From the NCBI RefSeq assembly GCF_021234875.1, contig NZ_JAJQVM010000022.1, positions 1 through 64,000 of the forward strand: a stretch of DNA of 64,000 nt. Direction: 5' to 3'. The notes under the pieces were generated by a model. That model searched no databases. It saw only the letters and a program-made list of their open reading frames with translations, and was not told where the DNA came from. The stretch's first letter is position 1, and the number at the start of each line of letters is the position of its first letter. Position numbers and translations under genes: made by a program. Source of the DNA: Marinibactrum halimedae (lineage in GTDB: Bacteria; Pseudomonadota; Gammaproteobacteria; Pseudomonadales; Cellvibrionaceae). Of this stretch, positions 7,411-15,329 are shown piece after piece.

Positions 7411-8607
7411 ATGAAATTCAGCTTTTGCACGTCTATCACCACTGTCAATGCCGAGCAATGGAATGCGCTCATTCCAGGCCGTTACCCCTTTCTGCGTCAT
7501 GAGTTTATCGCCACATTAGAAACCAGTGGCAGTACCACCGCCGACACCGGCTGGGAACCCCACCATTTACTGGTACACGATGATGATGACAATCTCATAG
7601 CGCTCGCACCGCTGTACCTCAAAGATCACAGCTATGGTGAATACGTTTTCGATTGGGCATGGGCGGATGCCTATCATCGCAATAACCTGGAGTATTACCC
7701 CAAATTACTCAGTGCCATTCCTTTTACTCCGGCCACAGGCCCACGTTTTGTTATTCACCCCAATGTTACTCACTCCAATGTTGGTCACCCCAATGTTGTT
7801 CACCCCAAGATGAATGGCGCGATAGAGGACACCAACTTACCCATCGCTATGGCCAATGCCATTATTGATGAAGCCCGTCGCCTAGGAGTGTCGTCATGGC
7901 ATTGCTTATTCGGCGATAAAGCCCTCACAAGTCAATTATCAGAAGACGGTTATCTCAAGCGCCTTGGGTGCCAATTTCACTGGTACAACCAAGGTTTTTC
8001 CCATTTTGATGACTTTCTTTCCACTTTCAGCAGCCGGAAGCGAAAAAACCTGCGCAAAGAGCGACAAAAAGTCATCGAGCAAGGGGTAACGTTGGTTCGA
8101 AAATGTGGCGATAGCATCAGCGAAGCAGAGTGGGAGCAGTTCTACACGTTTTACCACCTGACCTACTTCAAGCGCAGTGGCCACCAAGGCTACCTAGGCC
8201 CATCGTTTTTCCCAACACTGGGAAAACAAATGCCCGAGCAACTCATGATGGTGCAAGCTTATTACGAAGGCCGCATGGTGGCAGCGGCTCTCAACCTATT
8301 CAGTGATACCCATTTGTATGGCCGCTATTGGGGGTGCGATGAAGACTTTAACGCCCTGCATTTTGAAGCGTGTTATTACCAAGGTATTGAGTTTGCAATT
8401 GAGCGAGGGTTGCAGGTTTTTGACCCTGGCGCCCAAGGAGAGCATAAAATCCAACGTGGTTTTACCCCCACCATTACCTATTCCAACCACTGGTTAGCAG
8501 ACCCACGTTTCCATCACGCCGTCGCCCATTTCCTAGAACAAGAAACACCGGGCATATTGGCCTATCGGGACGAAACGCAAACATTATTGCCCTTTCGTAA
8601 AGAGTGA
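7411..8607 (+). CDS. DUF482/FemAB-like N-acyltransferase
   Basis: The 398-residue product matches the peptidogalycan-biosynthesis-like GNAT family (DUF482, PF04339). It has an N-terminal NAEQWNAL...PFLRHEF segment, a central LSTFSSRKRKNLRKERQKV stretch, and the C-terminal motifs HFEACYYQGIEFAIERGL and FDPGAQGEHKIQRGF. No signal peptide is present, so it should act in the cytoplasm. The substrate is unknown; a link to cell-envelope or amino-acyl transfer is inferred from the FemAB relation only. It begins 32 bp after phoR on the same strand. It contains a 15-bp tandem repeat (7756-7812) that adds an HPNVx repeat to a loop. A stem-loop follows the stop. Confidence 0.85.
   Translation: MKFSFCTSITTVNAEQWNALIPGRYPFLRHEFIATLETSGSTTADTGWEPHHLLVHDDDDNLIALAPLYLKDHSYGEYVFDWAWADAYHRNNLEYYPKLLSAIPFTPATGPRFVIHPNVTHSNVGHPNVVHPKMNGAIEDTNLPIAMANAIIDEARRLGVSSWHCLFGDKALTSQLSEDGYLKRLGCQFHWYNQGFSHFDDFLSTFSSRKRKNLRKERQKVIEQGVTLVRKCGDSISEAEWEQFYTFYHLTYFKRSGHQGYLGPSFFPTLGKQMPEQLMMVQAYYEGRMVAAALNLFSDTHLYGRYWGCDEDFNALHFEACYYQGIEFAIERGLQVFDPGAQGEHKIQRGFTPTITYSNHWLADPRFHHAVAHFLEQETPGILAYRDETQTLLPFRKE
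7756..7812 (+). repeat. 15-bp tandem repeat inside the DUF482 gene
   Basis: Three full units and one partial unit of CACYCCAATGTTNNT start at 7756, 7771, 7786 and 7801. They encode HPNVT, HSNVG, HPNVV and HPKMN. The unit length keeps the frame. The repeat probably lies in a surface loop and may vary between strains. Confidence 0.85.
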
Positions 8608-8618
8608 TCTCTCTTGAG

Positions 8619-8646
8619 CTGTCTGCACCATTGCCCATGCAGACGG
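8619..8646 (+). terminator. Stem-loop after the DUF482 gene
   Basis: CTGTCTGCA (8619-8627) can pair with TGCAGACGG (8638-8646) around a 10-nt loop, with one G-T pair. No T-run follows, so it may be a 3-prime stabiliser rather than a true terminator. Confidence 0.4.
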
Positions 8647-8720
8647 TCTGCCACACAGACTAAAGACACAAATTGAAAGACACTTATTCAAAAATCTGCG
8701 TTTGCTCATTCTTGACTATA

Positions 8721-8758
8721 ATTTACAGAACAGACGGGAATTTACAGAACAGACCGGG
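8721..8758 (+). repeat. 19-bp tandem direct repeat
   Basis: ATTTACAGAACAGACNGGN occurs twice in tandem (8721-8739 and 8740-8758) with few differences, upstream of the receiver-TPR gene. It is either a slippage duplication or a pair of regulator sites about two helix turns apart. Confidence 0.7.
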
Positions 8759-8875
8759 TTTTGTTGCTTGAAACAACGCGCAAACGAAAAGATGGGCAGT
8801 ATGCCTGCAGATTTAAAACAAAACACGGTTACTGCGAGTTAGTACTCGCACCAAATCACAAGGCTGGTGGTTATT

Positions 8876-10531
8876 TTGGCAGATGTAAAACCTCTAAAAA
8901 TAGACTTGGTAAAGCTCTACAATGGTCATAAATGTTTGATCATTGATGACCTGCCCGAGGTTCGTGGTTCTGTCAAACGGATGTTGTCGGGGTTTGGGTT
9001 TAAGCACGTGGACACCGCCGCCAATGCGGAAGACACCCTGAAAATGTGCTCCGCCAAAACCTACACACTGATTTTTTGTGATTACAACTTAGGCCGCAGC
9101 CAAGACGGCCAACACCTGCTGGAAAATTTACGCAAATCCGGTTTGCTACCTATCACCAGTATGTTTGTGATGATTACCGCCGAAACCTCCCGTGAAATGG
9201 TACTCGGCGCACTGGAAAGCCAGCCCGACGACTACATCACCAAGCCCTTCACGCCCAAATTATTGTCTCTACGGGTTGATCGCTTACTGATCAAAGACAG
9301 TATTTTGCACCCCATCAAAGCCTTGTGTGCCCAAAAACAGTTTTCGGAAGCCGTTGAGGCATGCAATAAAGTCATCGAAGAAGGCTCTAAAGTCGCCAAT
9401 GATGCCCAGCGTTTAAAAGGACGTATTCTTATTCGGTTAGGGGAATTGCACGAAGCACGAGCCTATTATGAAGCCATTGTAGAGAAAACCCCCGTCCCTT
9501 GGGCCATGCTGGGCTTAGCTGAAACCTTAGTGGAACTTGGAGAACATGACCTTGCCGAAATCATCTTGAAAAAGGTCCTTGAAATCGACAACCGATACGT
9601 AGAAGCCCACGATTTATTAAGCCGAATTCACAAATCCCGCCGCAACCTCTCAGCAGCACAGGAAAGCACAGAAGAAGCCTGCCGCCTCTCACCCAAATCG
9701 GTGGTACGCCACCGACGTTTAGCGCAATTGGCCGAACTGAATGACGATGAAGAAACTGCGTTGAATGCCTACAAACAAGCCATTCAGTGGTCTCCAAATT
9801 CACCGGATGAAGATGCGCAGGATTATTTAAATTACGCCCGCAAAGCCACCGAAGTCATTCGCTTGAACCCCGACAGCAACCATAAAGAACATGCTTCACG
9901 CGCCCAACGTATGCTCTCAAAAGCGCAAGAGCTTAAGGATTTCAATGAGGAAATTGAACGACAAGTGGCCTTGATCTCTGCCAATATTCATCAAGTCACC
10001 GGCACAAAAGATTCGAAAGAGATGGCTCAAAACGTGATTGATGAATTTCGTGAGTCCCCCCCAAACGATTGCAATGCTCACCTGGATTACGTCCGCGTAC
10101 TCAACGACAACGGGCAAACCAAAGAAGCAACCGAGCACTTGCAGGCCATGGCGGCAGAATACGGAGACGACATCGATATGATGTCACGTATTGAACGGCT
10201 CAGTTCAGAACCACTCACCCAACGCAGTAAAGAGAAGGTAGTACAGCTCACTCGTGAAGGTATCACCGCCTACGATAAAGGCGATCACCAAAATGCCCGA
10301 AAGGTCTTTCGTGAAGCGTTAGGCGTCTTTCCCAAACACGTCGGCTTAAACCTGAACCTGGTGCAAGTTCTGCTGGAGCACAACGCGCAACTGAGCGATG
10401 AGGATGCCCAAGAAGTTCAAAAATGTTTCAGTCGCATCAATACATTGGATACTGATCACCCTCAGCACAACCGTTTTGCCAGCCTGCAAGATAACTTCGC
10501 CAAAGCCAAGAGCCAACTCACCGATAATTAA
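8876..10531 (+). CDS. Response regulator with TPR repeats
   Basis: The product of about 551 residues starts with a CheY-like receiver (about 15-140) carrying the acid pair in LIIDDLPEV, the phosphoacceptor D in LIFCDYNLG and the lysine in DDYITKPFTP. The remaining 400 residues are mostly TPR-type helical hairpins (for example HEARAYYEAIVEKTPVPWA and LAEIILKKVLEIDNRYVEA). No DNA-binding or enzyme domain follows, so it is likely an adaptor that changes its protein partner on phosphorylation. Such proteins occur in marine gammaproteobacteria and Pseudomonas. The frame opens at a GTG at 8867. A TTG at 8876 with GGTGG upstream is a better start. It is convergent with the DUF938 gene 29 bp away, and no kinase gene is adjacent. 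Confidence 0.88.
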   Translation: MADVKPLKIDLVKLYNGHKCLIIDDLPEVRGSVKRMLSGFGFKHVDTAANAEDTLKMCSAKTYTLIFCDYNLGRSQDGQHLLENLRKSGLLPITSMFVMITAETSREMVLGALESQPDDYITKPFTPKLLSLRVDRLLIKDSILHPIKALCAQKQFSEAVEACNKVIEEGSKVANDAQRLKGRILIRLGELHEARAYYEAIVEKTPVPWAMLGLAETLVELGEHDLAEIILKKVLEIDNRYVEAHDLLSRIHKSRRNLSAAQESTEEACRLSPKSVVRHRRLAQLAELNDDEETALNAYKQAIQWSPNSPDEDAQDYLNYARKATEVIRLNPDSNHKEHASRAQRMLSKAQELKDFNEEIERQVALISANIHQVTGTKDSKEMAQNVIDEFRESPPNDCNAHLDYVRVLNDNGQTKEATEHLQAMAAEYGDDIDMMSRIERLSSEPLTQRSKEKVVQLTREGITAYDKGDHQNARKVFREALGVFPKHVGLNLNLVQVLLEHNAQLSDEDAQEVQKCFSRINTLDTDHPQHNRFASLQDNFAKAKSQLTDN

Positions 10532-10560
10532 CTACACACCTTTATCCTTCACAACAGCGT

Positions 10561-11232
10561 TTAGCGCTGTGTATTTCCAAACACCAGCAATCGATTGTTG
10601 GCAGGCATTTCGTGATCGGCCAACAAATGCAGACGTGCTGTCTTCGCTAAGTCCGCAACCGCTTCAAAATCACGAATACCACTGTGGGGGTTTTGTGACT
10701 TTAACCATAGATCAAACTGAGCATTACTCTCGCTGGTGAATTGCCCGTTGTAGTTAAACGGTCCATAAATAAACACCCTGCAATTGGTATCCAGAATCTC
10801 TCGAATTCGAGAAAAAAATACTTCAACACTCTGCCAACTCATAATATGTAAGGTATTGGCTGTAAACAGCGCATTGAATTTTTGCTGTGGCCATACACTT
10901 TGGTTTACATCAAATGCGATAGGGCGCGTAATATTCTTAAAACCCTTCTCCGTATACTCATCTATCCATGCGTTAATCCCTTCATGGTGTACCGGTAAAT
11001 CCGCACATTGCCATAATACTTCGGGTAAATGCTCACCAAAATACACGGCATGTTGACCTGTGCCTGAACCCATTTCAAAAACACGGACAGGCCTCGACAA
11101 ACTCTCATGGACATAGTGGCTCTTCGTAGCCCCTTCTGTTAGGTAGCTCTGGACTGTTAGATAGCTCTGGAGAATTTCAAGAATAGGTTGACGATTATTT
11201 TGGCAAGCTTGGGAGAAAGGTTTTTCGATCAT
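10561..11232 (-). CDS. DUF938 SAM-dependent methyltransferase
   Basis: The 223-residue product belongs to the DUF938 family (PF06080) of class I methyltransferase-like proteins. It has the family start KPFSQACQNNRQPILE, the SAM-binding motif I VFEMGSGTGQHAVYF, an acidic residue after the second strand (QCADLPV), and later motifs LFTANTLHIMSW and FIYGPFNYNGQFTSESN. The methyl acceptor is unknown. A local 18-bp duplication (11136-11171) inserts a repeated SYLTxx hexapeptide near residue 24. It lies 73 bp downstream of the receiver-PilZ gene on the same strand, and a 12-bp palindrome CTGACCGGTCAG (11289-11300) sits between them. Confidence 0.88.
   Translation of the reverse strand: MIEKPFSQACQNNRQPILEILQSYLTVQSYLTEGATKSHYVHESLSRPVRVFEMGSGTGQHAVYFGEHLPEVLWQCADLPVHHEGINAWIDEYTEKGFKNITRPIAFDVNQSVWPQQKFNALFTANTLHIMSWQSVEVFFSRIREILDTNCRVFIYGPFNYNGQFTSESNAQFDLWLKSQNPHSGIRDFEAVADLAKTARLHLLADHEMPANNRLLVFGNTQR
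11136..11171 (-). repeat. 18-bp in-frame tandem duplication in the DUF938 gene
   Basis: CTGTTAGRTAGCTCTGGA is present twice (11136-11153, 11154-11171) with one difference. It duplicates six codons (SYLTVQ/SYLTEG) without changing the frame. Confidence 0.8.
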
Positions 11233-11305
11233 GGAGTTCCACTGTTTGATGCTTTAGAGATTACCGTTATCAAAGGGTTCATAAGGCCCTGACCGGTCAG
11301 AACCT

Positions 11306-12229
11306 CTAACGAAAATAACGGGCGATGTATTTGGATAACACTTCAAATTTATCCGGGTCATTATCCACAAAGCGTACGGTAAATTTAATAATACGGGTAT
11401 TCACATTGTTTTCCCCCGCTTCCAACACCGAAAAATAGCCATTCACCCGCGCAAGACTGCCTTCTTCCATTTCAATATCGGCCACTGCTTGGTCGAATAA
11501 CGCAGGGATCGCCTCTGTACGCTGCATAAACCCCGACATTGCCTGAAGGGATAATTCTCTAACGACACAGGGACTTTCACCGTTCGGGAAGCGCAAATTC
11601 GCACGCGCCTCGTGTTTTCCTTTTTGGGTCGCACTTTTTTTTGCAGGGCTTTTTTTAGATGCGCCCTGGCCAGAGCCGTTTTTGTTTGAGTTGCTGGGGG
11701 CTTTGGCAAGCAGAGGGTTGCTGGCGGCGATGGAAGCTTTTTGGGCTTTGGGCCGCGAGGAGGCTTTCCCCCCCGTAAGCGCTTCTACTGAACCAAAGGC
11801 CACACCACGGGATTTCTCAGCGGATTTCTGTTCGGCAGCAGACGGCATTTTCCCCGCCCGTTTGAGTTGTTTGTACACCTTAGCCATGAGTTCATCGGGT
11901 TTAAAGGGTTTACCCAAATAATCGTTCACCCCCGCTTCTACCGCTTTCACCACATGGGCTCGATCACCCCGGCTGGTAATCATCACAAAAGGGGTTTTGG
12001 CACACTGATCGTCGGATCGCATCCACCGGAGCAACTCTTCGCCGCTCATTTCCGGCATTTCCCAATCCGACAATACCAAATCAATGGGGCCTTTACGTAA
12101 CACCGACATCGCCCGTCGACCATCAATGGCATCCAGTATTTCAGCCCCCGGTAAAGACTGTCTTAGCTGTTTTTTTACCATGTCGCGGATGAACGCCGCA
12201 TCATCCACCACAAGAATTTTTAGTGGCAT
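11306..12229 (-). CDS. Response regulator with C-terminal PilZ-like domain
   Basis: The N-terminal receiver (1-122) has the acid pair in ILVVDDAAF, phosphoacceptor D in LVLSDWEMPEMSG, and K in VNDYLGKPFKPDEL. A basic, low-complexity linker (about 125-205, rich in Lys, Ser, Ala) follows. The last 100 residues begin with RANLRFPNGESPCVVRELS and look like a PilZ-type domain, although the c-di-GMP RxxxR motif is not intact as read. The likely role is a phosphorylation-controlled output connected to c-di-GMP or motility; this is inference from domain type. There is no adjacent kinase. It is upstream of the DUF938 methyltransferase on the same strand. Confidence 0.82.
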   Translation of the reverse strand: MPLKILVVDDAAFIRDMVKKQLRQSLPGAEILDAIDGRRAMSVLRKGPIDLVLSDWEMPEMSGEELLRWMRSDDQCAKTPFVMITSRGDRAHVVKAVEAGVNDYLGKPFKPDELMAKVYKQLKRAGKMPSAAEQKSAEKSRGVAFGSVEALTGGKASSRPKAQKASIAASNPLLAKAPSNSNKNGSGQGASKKSPAKKSATQKGKHEARANLRFPNGESPCVVRELSLQAMSGFMQRTEAIPALFDQAVADIEMEEGSLARVNGYFSVLEAGENNVNTRIIKFTVRFVDNDPDKFEVLSKYIARYFR

Positions 12230-12385
12230 TCGCTAGTCCTTGTTTCTACTGCCTATGTTACAGACGGGCCGATGTCATACGCACCGATCAACATCTATTT
12301 CATTCTTCTTAGGCTGTAAAAAACGCTATCAATCAAGGTTGTGATTTAAGACTAGCGCAAAGCGCTCTATTCTGTGGAATTCGAC

Positions 12386-13165
12386 TTATTGATCCGCTTC
12401 ATCACGAGTAAACACCCAATCTTTCTCAGAAGAGAGCGACGAGTTGTAGCGATATCCCGCTACAGAAAACGTTTTAATGGCTGCCGGTTCTGTAATTTGG
12501 TGTTTTACTATCCAACTGGCCATTAAACCCCGCGCTTTTTTCGCGTAAAAACTGATGATTTTGTATTGTCCGTTTTTCTCGTCTTTAAAGACGGGGGTGA
12601 TAATATTGGCTGACAAATGTTTTTTATTAATGGCTTTAAAATATTCATTCGATGCTAAATTCACCAAAACATCGCTTTTTACCTTTTTGAGTTGATCATT
12701 GATCACCTCAGTAATGTCGTCTCCCCAAAACGCGTATAAATCTTTTCCCCGCGAATTGGCAAATTTAGTGCCCATTTCCAAGCGATAAGGCTGTATTAAA
12801 TCCAGCGGCCTAAGTAGGCCATATAACCCCGATAATATTCTCAAATGCTTCTGTGCGAAGGTAAAATCCTGCCGAGAAAACGACTCTGCTTCCAAGCCTG
12901 TGTACACATCCCCTTTAAAAGCCAACACGGCTTGCTTCGCATTGCCTAAGCTAAAGGGCAGACCCCAGTCCCGAAACCGGTCGTAATTGAGCACCCCTAA
13001 TTTATCGCTGATGTTCATCAGGCTCGAAATATCATGGGGGGCCAGTGGCCGCAGTTCATCGATCAACGATTGGGAATGCTCTAAGAAATCCGGTTGTGTG
13101 TGTGTTTTTGTGACCGGCGCTGTGTCGAAATCCAGGGTTTTTGCAGGGGATATCACCATTAACAT
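12386..13165 (-). CDS. yaaA: Peroxide stress protein YaaA (UPF0246)
   Basis: The product of about 259 residues follows E. coli YaaA along its length: start [58 protein letters not shown] and [16 protein letters not shown]. In E. coli YaaA lowers free iron during H2O2 stress and binds DNA. The open frame extends upstream to 13216, but the ATG at 13165 gives the family N-terminus. It lies downstream of the DUF4265-like gene on the same strand, with a 10-bp inverted repeat between them (13207-13230). Confidence 0.93.
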   Translation of the reverse strand: MLMVISPAKTLDFDTAPVTKTHTQPDFLEHSQSLIDELRPLAPHDISSLMNISDKLGVLNYDRFRDWGLPFSLGNAKQAVLAFKGDVYTGLEAESFSRQDFTFAQKHLRILSGLYGLLRPLDLIQPYRLEMGTKFANSRGKDLYAFWGDDITEVINDQLKKVKSDVLVNLASNEYFKAINKKHLSANIITPVFKDEKNGQYKIISFYAKKARGLMASWIVKHQITEPAAIKTFSVAGYRYNSSLSSEKDWVFTRDEADQ

Positions 13166-13206
13166 AAGCGAGTACCGCGTTGATGAGCGAAAAGAAAGGT
13201 CTTGAG

Positions 13207-13230
13207 CATACCGCAAAACCTTGCGGTATG
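13207..13230. terminator. Perfect 10-bp stem-loop between two minus-strand genes
   Basis: CATACCGCAA (13207-13216) pairs exactly with TTGCGGTATG (13221-13230) around a 4-nt loop. It lies 27 bp past the stop of the upstream gene and 41 bp before the yaaA start. No immediate T-run is present on the minus strand, but CCTTTCTTTTC follows shortly after. It is a terminator or attenuator candidate. Confidence 0.5.
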
Positions 13231-13257
13231 AATATTAGTAACATAAAAGGGGAGGGC

Positions 13258-13740
13258 TTATTCCGGTTTCAGAAATTCATTCCACCAATTTAGAGGGGTA
13301 GTCCCATCATTGGGATCATATACATTGGCATACAACCATTGTGAATTCGGAAATTGCGACAAAGCATCATTAAAAATGGCTTCGATTTGTTGAAACCCGC
13401 AACTGACATGAATGCTATAAACCAAAAAGCGGGGGTTTTCATGATCGAGCTCACCGCCAAGTTTTTCAAGATGTGGGGTAATGGCTTCGCCCAACGCTTC
13501 GATATCATCGCGACTGAAAACTCGAATACACAAGTTGCCTGCACGCTTGACGACTTCGAATTCCTGGCTGTTAGGCACCAACTTCACTACATCACCACTG
13601 GCCACACCTTTGACAAACACTGGTGATTTCACTAAACGACAACTGTCATCGTCTAGCACTTGGACCTGCAAGCGCTCTACCACCGGCTGTCCGTCTGGCC
13701 GATGACCGGCAAATAACTCTATCACTTGCAATGCTTGCAT
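13258..13740 (-). CDS. DUF4265-like protein
   Basis: The 160-residue product has the DUF4265 pattern (PF14085): VERLQVQVLDDDSCRLVKSP, then VKGVASGDVVKLVPN, EVVKRAGNLCIRVF and a C-terminal half with ENPRFLVYSIHV. Members are small cytosolic proteins of unknown function, sometimes near toxin or immunity genes. There is no signal peptide or membrane segment. It begins a possible two-gene unit with yaaA. No function is proposed. Confidence 0.7.
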   Translation of the reverse strand: MQALQVIELFAGHRPDGQPVVERLQVQVLDDDSCRLVKSPVFVKGVASGDVVKLVPNSQEFEVVKRAGNLCIRVFSRDDIEALGEAITPHLEKLGGELDHENPRFLVYSIHVSCGFQQIEAIFNDALSQFPNSQWLYANVYDPNDGTTPLNWWNEFLKPE

Positions 13741-13887
13741 ACCCTAACCTCAACTTGCTTTGGCAACATGCTCATTTGGGAAGCATGTTAATACTGTAGG
13801 AACTTGTTAAAATTGTCCGCATTATACGCACAGTTTGCTCTGAAGCAGATTGAAAAATGGAATCTTCGCACGGTATCAGGAGGCGAC

Positions 13888-15183
13888 ATGAAACTCTTTT
13901 TTCGTCAGTTAGCTCTTAACCTTCAACTTCCCGCCATCCTGGCTTTAGCAGCGCTTACCGGGGGCTGCGCCACGAATCCAGTTACCGGCGAATCACAATT
14001 CAGTTTGATCAGTGCCAGCCAAGAAGTCGCGATAGGGCGAAAAAATTATCTTCCCTCACAACAAAGCCAAGGTGGCCGTTACGTGGTTGATCCTGACCTC
14101 AATACGTACATCAACAGCGTGGGGCAAAAGTTAGCCAAAGTGAGTGATCGCCCTAAACTGCCTTACGAATTTGTCGTCTTAAATAACGATGTGCCCAATG
14201 CCTGGGCGTTACCCGGTGGCAAAATTGCCATTAACCGAGGGTTGCTCATCCAGCTGCAAGACGAAGCGCAACTAGCCGCCGTGTTAGGCCATGAAATCGT
14301 TCACGCTGCCGCTCGCCACGGCGCCACTCAACAAACCCAATCGATTTTATTAGGTATAGGCACCACCGCCGCCAGCGCGATAGGCAGTGCTTATGGATAC
14401 GGTGGCTTGGCTCAACAAGGCTCCGCCTTGGGAGCAGCGGCCATGCAGGCTCAATATGGGCAAGGGCAGGAGCTGGAATCAGACGAGTACGGCATGAGCT
14501 ATATGGCACGAGCCGGTTATGAGCCCCAAGCAGCAGTGGAATTACAACAGCTATTCGTAAAACTGTCTGCAGGCAGGCAACAAGATAGGCTATCGACCTT
14601 TTTTGCCAGTCACCCACCGTCACAAAAACGAGTAGAAGAAAACCGAAAACACGCGGCTAAGCTGGCTAAAGGCGTTCGAAATAAAGCGCAATTTCAAAGA
14701 GCCATTGCCCGTATTAAAAAAGATCAACCCGCGTACAAAGCACATCAACAAGCATTGGAATACGCAAACAAAAAAAATTACGCTAAAGCCATCAGCTCAG
14801 TGAAATCCGCCATCAAAAAGCAACCGAATGAATCGTTATTTCACGAAACCCTAGGAAAATTGCAGCTGCAACAAAAAAACCAAAAAGCGGCACTGTCATC
14901 GTTTAATAAAGCGGTGAGTTTGAACCCAGAATACTTTAGCCCCAAGCTCTATCGCGGGTTGACCCAAGCTGAATTAAAAAACTACACCGCAGCCGAAAGA
15001 GATTTGCTGTCTTCCACCCAGTTGTTACCCACGCAAGTCGCGGTGTATTACTTGGGTGAAGTCACGTTGGCGCAAGGTAAAAAACAAGATGCTCAACAAT
15101 ATTTTCAGCAAGCTCAAGCCGCTGGTGGGGAGTTAGGCGCCGCCGCTGGAGATAAATTAAGAAGCTTGGGTGTACAGCAATGA
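13888..15183 (+). CDS. M48 family metalloprotease lipoprotein with TPR tail
   Basis: The 431-residue product is a lipoprotein (lipobox LTGGC near residue 27, then ATNPVTG, common in this family). The zinc site is HEIVH in LAAVLGHEIVHAAARHG, with the downstream glutamate in ELESDEYGMSYMARAGY. The C-terminal 150 residues form TPR-type helices. This architecture resembles periplasmic BepA/LoiP-type proteases that degrade misassembled outer-membrane proteins. BepA itself is soluble while LoiP is a lipoprotein, so no symbol is given. The start is fixed by AGGAGG at 13878-13883 before the ATG at 13888; the frame is open up to 13804. Transcription probably ends at the hairpin at 15224-15253. Confidence 0.9.
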   Translation: MKLFFRQLALNLQLPAILALAALTGGCATNPVTGESQFSLISASQEVAIGRKNYLPSQQSQGGRYVVDPDLNTYINSVGQKLAKVSDRPKLPYEFVVLNNDVPNAWALPGGKIAINRGLLIQLQDEAQLAAVLGHEIVHAAARHGATQQTQSILLGIGTTAASAIGSAYGYGGLAQQGSALGAAAMQAQYGQGQELESDEYGMSYMARAGYEPQAAVELQQLFVKLSAGRQQDRLSTFFASHPPSQKRVEENRKHAAKLAKGVRNKAQFQRAIARIKKDQPAYKAHQQALEYANKKNYAKAISSVKSAIKKQPNESLFHETLGKLQLQQKNQKAALSSFNKAVSLNPEYFSPKLYRGLTQAELKNYTAAERDLLSSTQLLPTQVAVYYLGEVTLAQGKKQDAQQYFQQAQAAGGELGAAAGDKLRSLGVQQ

Positions 15184-15204
15184 CGGCCTGAGAAATCTAC
15201 AGAA

Positions 15205-15236
15205 ACACAAAGGCCATACAACACAAAGGCCACATA
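15205..15236 (+). repeat. 16-bp tandem duplication
   Basis: ACACAAAGGCCATACA (15205-15220) is followed by ACACAAAGGCCACATA (15221-15236). The second copy forms the left arm of the hairpin at 15224-15253. Confidence 0.65.
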
Positions 15237-15253
15237 ATAGGACGTGGCCTTTG
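15224..15253 (+). terminator. Terminator after the M48 protease gene
   Basis: CAAAGGCCAC (15224-15233) pairs exactly with GTGGCCTTTG (15244-15253) around a 10-nt loop. It lies 40 bp past the stop. The following sequence TTCC gives only a weak T-run. Confidence 0.6.
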
Positions 15254-15286
15254 TTCCTAGCTTTCATCGTTTTTAACTTTCATTTC

Positions 15287-15312
15287 GAAGATCGTTTTTA
15301 AAAACGATCTTC
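15287..15312. terminator. 26-bp palindrome between convergent genes
   Basis: GAAGATCGTTTTT (15287-15299) is followed directly by its reverse complement (15300-15312). It lies 18 bp past the pepQ stop on the minus strand. The central T and A runs make it a possible bidirectional terminator. Confidence 0.5.
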
Positions 15313-15329
15313 TGACATTAATGCTTTAA

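Noticed and set aside
11289-11300. 12-bp palindrome CTGACCGGTCAG between two minus-strand genes
   Set aside because: It has no loop, so it is a poor terminator, and no regulator with this operator is known to me.
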